Below, one piece after another: positions 25,436 through 35,907 of a stretch of 64,000 nucleotides of DNA (position 1 is the stretch's first letter; every line of letters starts with the position of its first letter). The notes under the pieces were generated by a model. The model was not told the DNA's origin. It worked only from the letters and a program-made list of their open reading frames with translations, and did not search any database. The stretch is from Eutypella sp. D-1 (lineage: Eukaryota; Ascomycota; Sordariomycetes; Xylariales; Diatrypaceae): contig JAJTTP010000006.1 in assembly GCA_023313575.1 (NCBI GenBank), positions 620,001 through 684,000 on the forward strand. Direction: 5' to 3'. The translations under genes were made by a program, and so were the position numbers.

Positions 25436-26572
25436 ATGTTTGCCTTCCTGCTTTTAACGATCTATCTAACAAATAACCAGTCAGTCTCTAGCATGCCGTT
25501 GGCATTGCCGACTCCTATCAATAACACCACACCCTCCCCACCGTATCCAAGTCCTTGCGAGGATAGGATACTGTTGGCCCCGTTGACGGCGACTCGCATT
25601 ATCCTCCTATCGTTCAAGGTCGCAGCGCCTCTTCGCGTGCTGGACAAAATTGGCGCCTGGTCACTAACTGACTGCCGTCAGATCCCCTCCTCTTTGGCCG
25701 GCGCGGCCCAAATTATCCTCTACCACTTTATAGAGACCCTCCGCCGCGTTAAGAGTTGCAACGACTAGATCGCACAAAACGCCGCCCTCCCGGCCAACTG
25801 CATCGCGCAACTCGGTCAGCGACTATTCATTCATAAGCAGGCGTGTTTGGGTTTCCGTCAAGCTTGTGAGACAGAAGGCCGCATCGTCTTTAGCGCCGAC
25901 GATACGGAGCGGGATTGGGTCATCGCCGCCGAAGTTCAGGCACTCCGTCGTCTTAATGCTTTGACGTTCGAGTACCAGCTGGTAAGTTTTTCGCCTTATC
26001 GGCCGCGACTGGACGCTGACTGACCGCCGCTCCACGAGAATCCGCCGCCCGGCAGAGAGGACCGCGTTTTTGACAAGAAGGAATAAGCTTTCCCTTGTTT
26101 AAGAGATCCCCCCAATTCGCTTCGATGCCCTCGATAAAGGGCGCACGCCAGACCTCCGCATCGATACCTCCAGAGGACGCAATCCAGCTCACTGTACACT
26201 GGATGCGCCTGGTCGTAAGAAGGTCGAGTACCGGCGAGGCGTCGACGGGCCTCCGTAAATGCACCTGGTGGCAACCTCCAGGCTTTGGTGCTGCCCGGTG
26301 GTTTGCCTGCTAGCCCTCCGGCCGGCACCACGTCGGCGCCCGGCCGCTCTATGTCGTCCGCTGTCTCCGCCGCTCCGTCTCCCGGTGCCCCCGGTTCGGC
26401 TTCCGCATCGCCTGGCAGCCCCAATGCACCCCCCACATCGCCTGGCGGCCCCAGTGTACCCCCCGCGTCTCCCAGCAGGGCTCCTGCATCTCCTAGCGGG
26501 TCACCGGTCGCCGCGGCCGCCTCCAACGCCTCTGCAGGCCACGCTCTCAACCCCGGCTACCCCGTCGCGTAA
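25436..26572 (+). pseudogene. Decayed gene of unknown family with a Pro/Gly/Ser-rich C-terminal tail
   Basis: The reading frame starting near 25436 (or the ATG at 25496) has coding-like codon use and continues in the same phase beyond an in-frame TAG at 25766-25768 up to about 25983. There a good splice donor, CTG|GTAAGT, follows EYQL. Further coding-biased segments follow at about 26040-26245 in a compatible phase, broken by TAA codons; then a phase change leads to 26285-26572. The final part is rich in Pro, Gly, Ser and Ala and contains a 30-bp tandem duplication (26405-26434, 26435-26464). TAG and TAA stand where CAG or CAA would keep the frame open, so C-to-T changes could explain the stops. 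I do not recognise the family. It could instead be a live gene with introns I have misread. Confidence 0.45.
26405..26464 (+). repeat. 30-bp tandem duplication encoding an SPG-rich decapeptide
   Basis: Two adjacent 30-bp units share the core TCGCCTGGC(A/G)GCCCCA and end in a run of C. Each is ten codons, so the repeat is in phase with the Pro/Gly/Ser-rich frame it sits in. Confidence 0.65.
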
Positions 26573-26955
26573 AATGGCCTCATTGCGTACGTAAACGGCA
26601 TACCGGTCCTTTACGGTATTGAGTCTAAGGTGTGATGTGCTGGCCCGATCTCTCACGTATATTTTTTACAATATCTGGTGGTCATTACATACGGGCAGTC
26701 CGGATAACCACAATGATAGGTGTAGAAGTCTAGCATCAACACGGTGATAAACATTGGTACGGCCAAGTTATACAACTTTTTATAAATTCCATTCATGTAA
26801 ATTTAACATCGATTGATCGAGGGGTCATAACAGAGGTATCTTTCTTCCTACTGTCTGTCCAGTGCTTGTCCCATAAGCCACCGTACCCCGGGCCGGACTT
26901 GTTTGTCCGCTCTAGCTTCTCCCCTGAGCATATACATTTAATTCGAGACGACTGA

Positions 26956-28396
26956 CTAGTTATAGGTGATGGTCCAGTTACCGGGGAGCTGATCGAGCCC
27001 TGTCGTTATCACCCATGTCAGTATTGCTGGGGAGGGCGGTTTCGTCCCAAAGGGAGAGAGGGGGGACGCCGGGGCAGTTTAGTACTCACATCCTTCAGTC
27101 TCCTCGGGAATGCTCTGGGGCAGGGTACACTTCATGGCTTCCTCTGATGACTGGTAGACCAGCTCACTGCATCGGTCCCCCGAACACCGCGCGTCGAGCG
27201 CCCTCTGCAGGCTGTCGTCCTTCCACCCAAAGAGGTAGTCGCCGTGCTGGCCGTATCCGGTCCTGCATATCACGCATCGCACATGAGCATCTCGGTCAGC
27301 AGAAACATTCCTGGTATATAGTATATGGTGCGACACGGTCTCCAAAGGCGAGGAGGAAATACAGACTCTCGTCTAAAGGACGCATCATTGAGGTGGAGTG
27401 GGGTGGGGGTATGAGAAAGATGAACTTACCCATCGCCCATACTGTAGACGAAGGGCTGCGAGCCGTCTTCAGGCCACAGTTCTGGGTCGTTGAACTGGCG
27501 GGTGTCCCAAATGACCTCGTACATGAGCTGCGGGAGGCGGACGGGGTGGGAAGCGGGGCAGGGGCCGCCGGACTCGAAGGTGCCGGTAGTCGGGTAGGCG
27601 ACGTGGGAGCGATGGTCGGGGCTGTCGACGTGCACGCCGTCCCAGCACGTCGGGAACGTGATGGTCGTGCGGATCCCGCCATGGCACATCGAAGGCGGCA
27701 GCGCCGCTGTGTCTTGTCCAGTGCAGGGCGCGCCGCCGAACGGCACCTGGTTCACCGTTGAGAAGCACCGGTGGCACAGCTGCCGCTGCTGTCCCTCCGC
27801 CTTTCGGAGCCCCGAGTCGCCTACTAGCATCCGGAACCCCTAGTCGACGACACAGATCGTTAGCAGTTGACTTAGCCCGAATCTTCCTAGAGAGTAGGGG
27901 GAAGGAATAGGGGCTGGAAAGGCGTAAAGTGATGGGGTTCCACACGTACCGGCTTGAAGGCCGTAACCTTGGTCTCCTCGTCATAGTACGGGGGGATGTA
28001 ATAAACGGTGAGACCGCCGTCGGCGCGGAGGCCCATGTTGGCTAGCTGGGGCACGCGCATGAGGCTGCCGTTTCGGGCGCGGAAGAACAGGTTCGCGGTC
28101 CAGTAGTTGCTGAAGTCCTCGGCGAAGGAGCAAGAGGTGCACGTCGATTCTGCGACGGGGTCGAAGAATCCTTCCCCTTCTGCCCCCTCATCCCCCTCAG
28201 ATCCTGTCGGCATCGATGCCCGGAATGAGTTCCCGCCCCCGACCTGGTGCAGGTGCGGCGACTGCGCCACCCCCGGAGATACTAGCGGGTCCAGCCGCTC
28301 GATCACCAGCTTCGAGCACGAGAATCGCATCATCTGCTGCCCGTATGCTGGTGCTAGAAGCGCCGCAGCCGCGGCTAGAAGGGCATCGCGACGCAT
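26956..28396 (-). CDS. DUF1996 secreted protein
   Basis: Extracellular or wall-associated protein of the fungal DUF1996 family; biochemical role unknown. Four exons: 27950-28396, 27430-27839, 27090-27262 and 26956-26999, giving 357 residues. Residues 1 to about 19 form a signal peptide (MRRDALLAAAAALLAPAYG). Conserved blocks follow in order: RFSCSKLVIERLDP, SPHLHQVGGGNSF, CSFAEDFSNYW, GGLTVYYIPPY, the splice-rebuilt AFKPGFRMLVGD, CWDGVHVDSPDHRSHVAYP, PQLMYEVIWDT, ELWPEDGSQPFVYSMGDG and TGYGQHGDYLFGW. A run-on reading of exon 3 stops after GCEY. The GTGAGT donor there, a TACTGAC branch site and acceptor GACAG instead give a 44-nt last exon ending in GWLDQLPG, the usual C-terminus of the family. 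That is why the fourth exon is preferred. Some relatives carry WSC domains after this unit; none is present here. Confidence 0.88.
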
Positions 28397-31300
28397 TGTC
28401 TCTTTGTTGTCGTGTACGGCGCGATATAAACAGTGTTTCGTTTCTCTTCCTATGTCTAGGTAGATAGATCAATGACGATAGGGTTCTCAGGCGGGCGACG
28501 TTGGGCAAAATGGGAAAAGGGGGACCCATGACAGGGAGCTGCGGGGTGAGCCCATATGAATCTATATATCTTCATACATAGTCCGTCTAGCACTCCGTTG
28601 GCGGGCATTTCTCCCGCCACCTGGACCATGGCATGGCGGCTGCCGATGGTGCAGTGCCGCCTCGGAAGCGTAAAGGTCTCGCTCATGGCTCTCTCTTTTC
28701 TGCGGGAGGAACTGCCGTATATTAAGTATCAGCGGTTAATTACACCGCGCAGTGGCATCCAACGGGTTATAATCTAGGAGCTCTGGTCGTCGAACCTCTC
28801 ATTGGCCCGCTCCGATACAAGAGGGGGGAGCAGACAGGGGCTTTTTTCTTGATGTTCACTTCTCCACCTCGCCTCTACTTAGCTGCCCCAACGATATCTC
28901 ATGAAATGCCGGGGCTGCAACGTCGAATTGTAATATGTATTGAAGCAAACCAGCAGCTGAATATTAAATATGAATCACCCTAAAGTCTCCCTATCTCAAC
29001 GCTCAACCACAGCAAATGAGTGAGTTTGATTCTTAAGCATTCACCGCTTTCTGATAGCCGACCACGTAGATAAGTTGTGAGTGCGGTACTGAAGGAGAGA
29101 AACCGATCTACTGCGTTCGAATGTGCCTTGACTATGTCCCTCGGATAATTGGCCAGGAAGGCCGATGCTGGCGTGTCTAATTACCCCATGATCTGCTGTT
29201 CCTACACCTACTTAAGACACACGTAGTTGAGAGGGTATAGCTTAAGTAACACTACTTAATCATACTACATATATATAGGACTCGCATCACATATGTAGTA
29301 AGTAATACTAGAAATACATGTCCTACTTCAATATGGCAACCCAGTTTCTTTAGGCCTCACTGGGACTCATAAGCGACGATATTTTATGTCAGGCAGGCTT
29401 GTGTCTGTTGTTCTATACTGGAAGAAAAAGAATAATAATAAAAACAAAAATAGAACGAGTGTTTTGCTTCAAAATCTCCTCGGTCTGATCATGGGATCAA
29501 GGTAAGTATAACCAAGATTTCTTAATCTCAACTTCTAGGCCTAAAGAGACATATATAATACACGATACTTGAACAAAAACGTACCCTAGAATATTGGTCA
29601 AGTTTCTACTATGCTTAGGGATCCGGGATACACTGGATGGAGACTACGCATAGCCATGCAGCATCTATGGCGGTCTACCTACCTACGCCCTGACGAACCA
29701 CTCCCCGTTGACAGCTCTCTAACTGCCAAATATAATGTTATTCCACGCTCCACGCCCGCTGTGTCTTGGGCGGTGCTCATTTCCGGTTCGTAGCTTGGCC
29801 CATCATAGGTTTGAGTGTCACCGCGACCGATCCCAATCGAAAACACGCTCAAGGAATACCGCGAGGCTAAGGCAGTTCAGTACAACCCATGGTCCGGAAA
29901 TAGCCACTTAAGACTGCTCGATGAGGCTACAGGGTTTCTGATATTATCACGTAGACGGAAGCGTCCCACGCATTATATACATATATATATATCTACCTAC
30001 GACTTCATTTCTTACTTAGGTTAATTCGGTTTCGGCTGGCATGTAGGTGTCAGGAATGTGTTGGTACCAGGTAACCGGGTGAACAAAGGTGGACGATCAA
30101 CATTCCAGATGGGTTGCTTTGGGATTGCGGTTGCTGCGCCAGACTCTCTCTCTGTCTCTCGCTCGCGCGTGCGAACAAAAGAGAGGGGGGACGAGGCGGC
30201 AGAGGCAGACTAGGTTGGCTGGGTCTGTTTTGACTCTGGATTACCGGAAGCCACACTATCTGGCTGCATGTAGGCAACATGAATTGTCTCGTGTTAGATC
30301 GTGCCGCCGTGTCTTACGATGATTCAGATCCTGCCAGGCAACCGACCTGGCAACCGGTCCGGTATGTTCTTTGGCAACACGGTGTGGGCAAATGTGGTAG
30401 TGGATCGGAGAGAGGTTGCGCACTAGCAACGGCTCGCAAGTATGAGGATCCGCGGCCACATTTGTCAAAACGAGTTGATACACATACAATGTGTGCTATC
30501 CACGAGACAGACGGAGATAGTAGGTTGAACGCGAGTACAGCTTGTCAGTTTGGGTTGCTTGCTTATCAGCTAATCTACGCCACAGGCCAGCAATCGTGAG
30601 TGTAACGAAGGCCAGCCAGTTGCCAGCTGGTCTATTCACCGAACCATGCATAATGCCCAGTCCTAGCTTGGCCTGTCCGAAATCTCGAGTTGAAATGTAA
30701 GCTCGAACGTTGAGCAGATGCATGTATAACTTGAAAATCACGACTAATTTAGAGTATGACATGCCTATGTTATGTTCAAGCCCAAGGTTTGATACTGAAA
30801 GGCAGGAAAAGGAAGAAGGGAGGATGAGTGTGTGCTTGTTTTCTTATGTGTGTGTTGTGTGGCTCCCTACGCGATACTCCCTTTTAGATACTATCTCGCT
30901 TAAGCCGGGCCCGGGCCGCGCCTTTAAGCATAAAGCAGAGGTATGCTGGTACCCGACATCACTCTATATCATGGCATTTACATTACATACGCGGAATATG
31001 ATAAGTTCACCAAAGCATGTCACATTACACATACACACACAAAGGTCGACTGAGCATCGTGCAGTGGTCACCAGAGCAGGCTGTGTGCGAAACATTACGG
31101 TACAACTTTTCTTTTGGGGGCAAGCAAGACGTACCAGTGCATTCTGGGTTGACGTCTTGCTACGTAGCTGAACTAGGACTGTTTGTATTTGCGTCGTTGA
31201 CCACTTGGCCACGACCGATGCAAAGAGTTGTTCAGTGGGTCTGATAGGGGTGATCGATCGAATACCTGGAAGAGGAGTAGAAGTGTCGCAAGCACCATCT

Positions 31301-31828
31301 CTTTGGATCTACACCGGACTGTCGAAGTACATGCGGTATAGCCGTCGATAGGGCACAACAGTGTCGACCGATCCACCCGGACCTCCATCTTACTGAGGGT
31401 AGGAGCTTTCAAGCTACCATTGGCGACCCTCTTCAACTTTATACCACTTGGTATGTTCACCAGGCTGGAGCTTTAAAGCTACCAAAGGACCTGTTCTCAT
31501 CCATTCACCATTGAACTGTCTTCATCGTACTTCATGTCGAAAAGAACGCCAATACAGTTGGGGGGCTGTGCAGTGTATAGCGGGGGGTATTCGGGGTTTC
31601 CGGTGTTGTGTGGGGGGGGATTTGGGTATAACATAATGTTCCGTGATGCTCTGCTGGGACCTGTTAAGAGTATCGACTTCGGCTAGACGTTATAAGAACA
31701 GTGTGTTCTCATGTCTCGTCGAGGGACTGTGTCGGACTCCCCCTTGCCTTCGCAACTGGCACATTGATTTAAGACTTCTAATCGCAGAGGGCCTTATCCT
31801 TGTCCACGATTTGCCATGATCCGCTTTC
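28397..31828. other. Long intergenic region
   Basis: About 3.4 kb between two minus-strand genes. The left end holds the DUF1996 promoter; the right end is the 3' flank of importin alpha. Between them I see only AT-rich sequence, a short AC-repeat near 31027-31042 and overlapping chance frames up to about 153 codons (30710-31171). A frame at 28456-28686 on the minus strand starts with GC-rich codons but has no continuation or recognisable domain. Confidence 0.5.
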
Positions 31829-33772
31829 CTACATGTCCATGGAATCGGCACCGTTACCGAAGTTGAAGCCGCCTTGTTGGGCCGCACCATTGGGGGCACC
31901 GAAGCCGTAGGTGCCGTTCGGTCCCTGGGGACCAGTCGCCATAGCATCGTCTGCTTGCTCATCCTCATCCGAGAAATACTTCTCAATGATGTTGTAGGAC
32001 TTCATATAGATCTCCTCGTTGGCGTTGGTCTGGCAATCATGTATTTTCTCCATGCCACCACACTCCTCAATAAACAGCGCATAGCGGTTGATTGATTCGG
32101 GACCTTCGCCGGCGGCCTGCTTGTCTAGGTCACCCACCTTGAGGATGTTCTCAAGGCCATCCAGAGCTACCTGGATAATCTTGTTGTCGGGACAGCTTAG
32201 AAGATCACAGAGCGGTTTGATGCAGCCTTGAGCCACGAGGTACCTAATCTGCTCCGGCTTCTGTAAACCCCCGCTTGTGGCATTGCTAATGGCCCAGCAA
32301 GCCTCCTTACGGGTTTTGAGGTCGCCGTTGGACAACAGGTGGATCAGGGGCGGGATAATGTTGGCATCGATGACAGACTGGATTTGCTGCGAATTGCCGG
32401 CGGTGATGTTGGAAATGGTCCAACAGGCCTCCTTGCGGATGCCGTCCTTGTTGGAACTCAGTAGAGATAGGAGACAAGGGAGGGCGCCGCAGTTAATGAT
32501 GACCTGGGTCTGAACATCATCACCAGTGACGATGTTACCAACAGACCGAAGTGCGGGAGTTTGGACGGAGGTGGAAGCATGCATGAGGAGCTCCACAAGA
32601 CGCCGGGGGATACCAGCCTCGATCACAGCTTGGATCTTGTCGTTTGAGCCGTCCGAGAGGTAGCTAATCGCCCAACAAGCGTCGATCAAAACCTCGTCAT
32701 CAAGGGAATAGACGAGCTTGGCGAGAACGGGAAGAGCAGGTGCGATCTACGGCGAAGTTAGAATGATAGGTGGGTAGCGAGAGAAACCGGAGCGAGAGGC
32801 TGAAAAAACTTAAAAAAAGAAAAAAACTTACGGTGTTCCAGTCAGGCTGGGGAGTCTTTCCACGGCAGAAGTTGCTCAAAGTCCAAGTAGCATTCCGAAG
32901 CATGCTCAGCTTGCGGCTATCGCCCAGCAGGTTAAGCAAGGGCTTGAGGGCACCGCAGCCCAGAACATAATCCCGGCACGAGGGGCTGTCACCAGCAATG
33001 TTGCCGAGGGCCCAGACAGCTTGCTCTCGGACATCGGGTTCATGGCTAGAGAGCAGCTCCACGAAGATGGGTACGGCACCGGCCTCAATCACAACTTGAG
33101 TCTGGCTAGCACTACCGGAAGCAATGTTGGTGAGGGCCCAGGCAGCCTCAAATTGCACCAGAGTATGGGGAGATCGGAGAAATTCGACAAAACGGCTGAC
33201 AACGCCCGTCTTGATGACCTCCTCGATGGGAGGGTTCCGCTCTTTGGAGAGAAGCTTCCTAAATTTAGTAGTAGCTTGGATTTGAGACTCGATCGATTCG
33301 GAAAAGACACCCTGGACCATCTGAGGAAGGTCCTCATTGAGCTGCAATAGGGATGAAGGTTAGCTCGATACCATAAAGATATGAAGGTGATAAGAGTTGA
33401 TAATGATGGGGGGGAAAGAGGGGGGGTAATGTGATTAGGTGGAAGTTGAAAACCGATGTCGAAAAGCGAGATCGGTTATGAAGAGAAGGAGAGGGAGAGA
33501 AAGTGAGAAAGTGAGAAAGTGAGTTTGAACATGCATACCTGACTCTCAGTTGGGGCTGATTCATCATCGCTGTCGGGGGCGGCTCCTAAGGAGGCACCAG
33601 GTCGCGACTCACCAGTGCCGATACCACGACGCTTGGCGAGGTTCTCCTCGCGCTTCGCCTTGCGGATCTCGACTTGAGCCTCTTCCCGACGGCGTCTTAG
33701 TTCTTCAGGCTTGAATGCATTCTTGGCCTTGAACTGATTACGACGATGCTCTGGGATATACCGGTCGGACAT
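31829..33772 (-). CDS. SRP1: Importin subunit alpha (karyopherin alpha)
   Basis: Adaptor that binds classical nuclear localisation signals in the cytoplasm and hands cargo to importin beta. Exons are 33539-33772, 32832-33341 and 31829-32746, with introns of 197 and 85 nt, giving 553 residues, the normal size. The N-terminal importin-beta-binding domain (residues 1 to about 60) is strongly basic, with [11 protein letters not shown] and [10 protein letters not shown]. Residues from about 90 to 500 are armadillo repeats with the repeated Trp/Asn array ([66 protein letters not shown]) that forms the cargo groove. A short acidic and Gly/Asn-rich C-terminus follows. Nothing is missing. It is divergent from pot1 across about 2.1 kb. 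Confidence 0.96.
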
Positions 33773-34395
33773 GATTGCGAGGCCTGATGATGGATGTCCG
33801 TATCCGAGTAGGTGTCGTTGTTGGTGATGGTATTATTGCTATTGGTGGTGATGGTGGTGGTGGAGGAGGTGGAGGTAGTGAGTGATGTTGCTACCACTTC
33901 TGCGTCGTTCTTTTTTTTTTTTCTCTCTTTCTCTTGTTTTCTTGTTATATTAGTGGTATGGGGAATTACACACCAGATTGACGATGTAAAAAAATGGAGA
34001 TGCAAGTATTGTTTCCCAAGGTGGTGCTAATGTTGGTAATGAGCAGTGGGAAATGAAGATGGAAGATGAAGATGGAAGACGAAGATGAGAATTGCAGGTG
34101 ATGATGAACAGTGTGTTGTACCTATGTTGGTAGGTATTGTAGTGGATGAATGGGTAAGTCAGTATGGGAGTGTTTATGAGTGGGTGTGAATGGTGGAGTT
34201 TGTATTTGTTTTGGTAGGAGCAATCAAGTCCCTCCCAGGTTGTATGCAAGGCGGGGTGGGTTGTTTTTGATGGACTCTTTGGGGGGGAGGGGAGCGAGGA
34301 CTGGATTTATTGATCTTTTTACCTACAGTACTTCCTATTGATGGGCAAATGGGACAAATATGTACCTACGAAGTATGTTCGAGTATGTACTCCAT

Positions 34396-34437
34396 ATTCT
34401 TAGTACATACCTAGTACCTACTATAGGTACTAAGAAT
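34396..34437. repeat. Perfect 11-bp inverted repeat (hairpin)
   Basis: ATTCTTAGTAC at 34396-34406 is matched exactly by GTACTAAGAAT at 34427-34437 around a 20-nt loop that itself contains TACCTAGTACCTA-type sequence. It is one of several TAGGTA/TACCTA hairpins in this spacer. Confidence 0.8.
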
Positions 34438-35065
34438 GGGGTAGGATAGGATAGGATAAGGATAGCGGCCCACTGCAAAAAGACGATAAGAGTTTTAAAC
34501 CCTCCCGAGAGTTAGTCCAACAGCTCCAATTCACCTATTTTATAGGAGGTACCTAATACCCTGTGTATGTAGGTCTTTGTAAGTACTGAGGTAAAAGAGC
34601 CCTGGAGGGAGCCTTCCAGCATTAGGATGTACCCAGATAGTATACACTTAAGTGCCTACCTAGGTAGGTATCTAGGTACCTACTAGAGGGAGGAAAGAGC
34701 ACCGTAAAAATCCAGGTAGTCATAGGTCTTTAGAGGTACCTAGGTATTTATGTACTTTGCCTACTTCTTCGGACCGTATATTTCGTATAACTGGTATTTC
34801 TAGCGCTTTATTTCTAACCCAGGAAGACAACACATCGACGATATATCTATTGTTATGAACTTGATATTTCCTTAGCATAATAACTGTTTGACTAGTCTAC
34901 TGGTACGGGGTAGGTATTTACGTACTACCAAGAGGTACTTAGGTATGGTAGAAAGTGGCAAGAAATGGTGGGGAAGGTAGAAGGAAGCAGAAGAGAGAGA
35001 AAAAAAAAAATGCTACGGGCTTGTCAAGTGCGCAGGTGGAGAGGAAGGTTGTTTGCTACATGTAA

Positions 35066-35109
35066 CCAGGTACCTAGACGGGTATGTACCTAGATACCTA
35101 GGTACCTGG
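35066..35109. repeat. Perfect 12-bp inverted repeat (hairpin)
   Basis: CCAGGTACCTAG at 35066-35077 is matched exactly by CTAGGTACCTGG at 35098-35109, with a 20-nt loop that contains a further GTACCTAG copy. Each arm also contains the self-complementary GGTACC. Confidence 0.8.
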
Positions 35110-35907
35110 CGTGCCAGAGTAGGTTGATACAGATACCTCCAGGCCTGTCTCTGCCACTTCTAATCTTGCGTACGAAAGCACTCTAATTAAAACGTGAAAA
35201 GAGGTGAAATATATCGAAGAATGTAGATTCACATAGATGGCCTCGGGGACTTGGCTACTTCGGTACACTTTCAATCTGAATGCGGATCTTGAAGGTATTT
35301 AAAGCAACAACTACATTTGCACAGCCACGACTTCATATTATGCAGTTTTAAATCTATTCCGTCCCCTCCCGTTTGGGTAATTCTGTTTGGGCAATTTCGT
35401 GCATATTTAGCTAGACGGGGTGCACTGTAAAAGCTGACCCGCGGCTGCCCACCCTGTCACCGTGGACCTTTTAGAAGGTGGAAAAGCAACAGAAACGGCT
35501 GCTGAGAGGGAAGCTACACCGGGCCGAACTATGCATACATTGTACATACTTAACAGAGCATATCTACCTCAAGTGCTCTTAATAAAGAAATCCTATCTGA
35601 ATGACCCCATCCATGGATGTGGGCGTCATGTGATAACGTGGGGGTTTAATCCCTACGCACTTCTTACGCACTATAATATCCTCTTGGCACACGCGCCTTG
35701 AACGCGTCTACCCGTCTACTCTCTCCGTGCCTTCTCTCCAGATTTACGAGAATATTCACAGTGACATAAGCCAGTCTTAACACCATATAACCTTCTACCC
35801 CGTATAACCCGACTATTAGCACACCCTGCACCTGTATGGTCCTGTCGAAGGGAAAAATAAAAGTAAAGATAGAACAGCAAAGACAGCCTACCGTGAAACC
35901 TCCCGAA

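Larger units (their letters stand above)
33773..35907. other. Divergent promoter region between importin alpha and pot1, rich in TAGGTACC palindromes
   Basis: About 2.1 kb separates two divergent housekeeping genes. The left 300 bases (33773-34100) are TGGTGG and GAAGATGAAGAT-rich and probably the importin leader. From 34360 to 35110 the sequence is packed with TAGGTA, GGTACC and CCTAGG motifs, including two perfect hairpins and a 14-bp palindrome (CCTACCTAGGTAGG, 34655-34668). An AGGAT tandem lies at about 34442-34463. The stretch directly before pot1 (35700-35830) is pyrimidine-rich. No supported gene. Confidence 0.55.

Noticed and set aside
27015..27761. 248-codon plus-strand frame opposite the DUF1996 gene
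   Set aside because: It crosses two DUF1996 introns and exons on the opposite strand and has no recognisable domain.
28456..28686. 76-codon minus-strand frame upstream of the DUF1996 gene
   Set aside because: Its first 35 codons are GC-rich, but there is no continuing exon, signal or known domain; left uncalled.
30710..31171. 153-codon plus-strand frame
   Set aside because: AT-rich, no codon bias, overlaps frames on the other strand; probably chance.
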